Source: CANMXU01 sp052030545
Lineage (GTDB): Bacteria > Pseudomonadota > Gammaproteobacteria > Enterobacterales > Alteromonadaceae
Length of the DNA: 64,000 nucleotides
Reading direction: 5' to 3'
NCBI RefSeq assembly: GCF_052030545.1
Contig: NZ_JBPDIH010000003.1
Coordinates: 558,001-622,000, forward strand
In this document: positions 63,398 through 64,000 of the stretch, piece after piece
How the letters are laid out: each line of letters opens with the position of its first letter
How positions within the stretch are numbered: position 1 is the first letter of the stretch
Program-made: the position numbers and the translations under genes
The notes under the pieces: model-generated
The model's input: the letters and a program-made list of their open reading frames with translations, nothing else
What the model was told of the DNA's origin: nothing
Databases searched by the model: none

Positions 63398-63590
63398 AAA
63401 GCAGCTGCAAGCTATAAGCGGTAAGAAATAAGTGGCAAGCTGCAAGTGAAAAGCGGTAAGAAACAAATGGCAAGCTGCAAGTGAAAAGCGGTAAGAAACA
63501 AGTGGCAAGCTAGAAGAAATAAGTAGCAAGAGACAAGTAGCAAGTGAAAAAGACAAGTAGCAAGCGGTAAGTTAAAAGCTATAAAGCATG
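63398..63590. repeat. Tandem 35-bp repeat array, degenerate
   Basis: A 35-base unit containing TGGCAAGCTGCAAGTGAAAA and GCGGTAAGAAACAA starts at 63433, 63468 and, more decayed, 63503. Shorter variants of AAGTAGCAAG and GCGGTAAG flank them on both sides. It fills the gap after the LacI-type gene. Minus-strand frames across it are Leu/Ser-rich artefacts of the repeat. Confidence 0.85.
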
Positions 63591-63615
63591 GTGCTGGGTA
63601 ATAGTAGATTTCTAC

Positions 63616-63648
63616 AAAAAAACGGTCGCAATGTGCGACCGTTTTTTT
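63616..63648. terminator. Bidirectional terminator
   Basis: ACGGTCGCA/TGCGACCGT stem with a 3-base ATG loop, A-run before and a run of seven T after. It separates the convergent LacI-type gene and MFS gene and can serve both. Confidence 0.9.
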
Positions 63649-63703
63649 GTATCTGACTTTTAATACCAGTTTTATTAAATAATCACTCAGCTTGGTATAA
63701 CCT

Positions 63704-64000
63704 TTACGCTTCGACTGCCTTGCTACTTTCAGGCAAGCTATTATCTTCTTTAACAAAATAGACCGACAAACCACCCAGTACCATCGACGTACCCGCTAAT
63801 AAAATAATATTAATCGCTTGGTTTTGAAAAGCAGCACTTAAAATCCAACCAGCAAAAATACCGGAAACAATTTGTGGTGCGGCAATGGTAAAGTTAAATA
63901 TGCCCATATAGACACCGGTTTTATTAGCAGGAAGTGAACCGGCTAATATCGCATAAGGCATTGCCAAAATTGCAGACCATGCGATACCAATACCTATCAT
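63704..64000 (-). CDS. MFS sugar transporter (C-terminal part)
   Basis: The last 98 codons of a gene that enters from beyond the right edge. It contains the final membrane helices (GIAWSAILAMPYAILAGSLP, GVYMGIFNFTIAAPQIVSGI, INIILLAGTSMVLGGLSVYF) and a short acidic tail. The PYAILAGSLP and GVYMGIFNF motifs are typical of the SLC45/maltose-type major facilitator transporters found in marine gammaproteobacterial maltodextrin loci. Location beside glgP, malQ, amylase and a LacI regulator supports maltose or maltodextrin uptake. Its start is outside the window. Confidence 0.85.
   Translation of the reverse strand: MIGIGIAWSAILAMPYAILAGSLPANKTGVYMGIFNFTIAAPQIVSGIFAGWILSAAFQNQAINIILLAGTSMVLGGLSVYFVKEDNSLPESSKAVEA

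Noticed and set aside
63398..63590. CRISPR array
   Set aside because: The repeat units are directly abutting with no unique spacers, and no cas gene is present.
63412..63774. Minus-strand Leu/Ser/Cys-rich frames of 64-120 codons
   Set aside because: They translate the tandem 35-bp repeat and cross a strong terminator.

Overview
The window reads as chromosome of a marine gammaproteobacterium of the order Alteromonadales, most likely the Colwelliaceae (Colwellia/Thalassotalea type). This is inferred from moderately low GC, gene order around coaBC-radC-rpmBG-mutM-coaD-waaA, a second (lateral-type) flagellar cluster, and a TolB-like amidohydrolase. No 16S gene is present to confirm it. No tRNA, rRNA, CRISPR array or intact insertion sequence was seen.

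Region 1 (1-15938) is a flagellar export, basal-body and switch cluster in the order seen in lateral (swarming) systems. It holds the end of flgM, then flgN, facing an operon on the minus strand (motY-like, a LafK-type sigma-54 activator, fliE, F, G, H, I, J). Divergent from that operon is fliM-fliN-fliP-fliQ-fliR-flhB-flhA. The 880-base gap between the two operons carries what I read as a cyclic-di-GMP-I (GEMM) riboswitch on the minus strand, leading into motY-lafK-fliEFGHIJ. FliM lacks the usual CheY-binding N-terminus and the LafK receiver lacks the phosphorylatable Asp, so this motor may be controlled mainly by c-di-GMP and transcription rather than by phosphorelay.

Region 2 (16000-34130) is mostly housekeeping: slmA, coaBC, radC, a PilZ protein followed by a ParA/ribbon-helix-helix pair, rpmB-rpmG, an unknown anchored protein, an ATP-grasp enzyme, mutM, coaD, a TetR regulator, kdkA-waaA, an alpha/beta hydrolase, kbl-tdh, glpE-glpG and a FliL-like protein. 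An AT-rich insert of two unknown genes (24331-25680) separates mutM from coaD.

Region 3 (34130-53400) holds a 316-bp MITE-like element, ubiC-ubiA, two small exported proteins, an oleate hydratase/patatin pair, a membrane diguanylate cyclase, a PAS-GAF-GGDEF-EAL protein, plsB and a large exported amidohydrolase. It is peppered with a dispersed intergenic repeat family built from two inverted-repeat modules.

Region 4 (53400-64000) is an alpha-glucan module: glgP-glgB-malQ-amylase lipoprotein on the minus strand, a divergent LacI-type regulator, and the end of a sugar MFS transporter. Two 14-bp LacI-style operators spaced 40 bp apart lie in the divergent promoter region.

c-di-GMP recurs through the window: riboswitch, PilZ protein, diguanylate cyclase and GGDEF/EAL protein.
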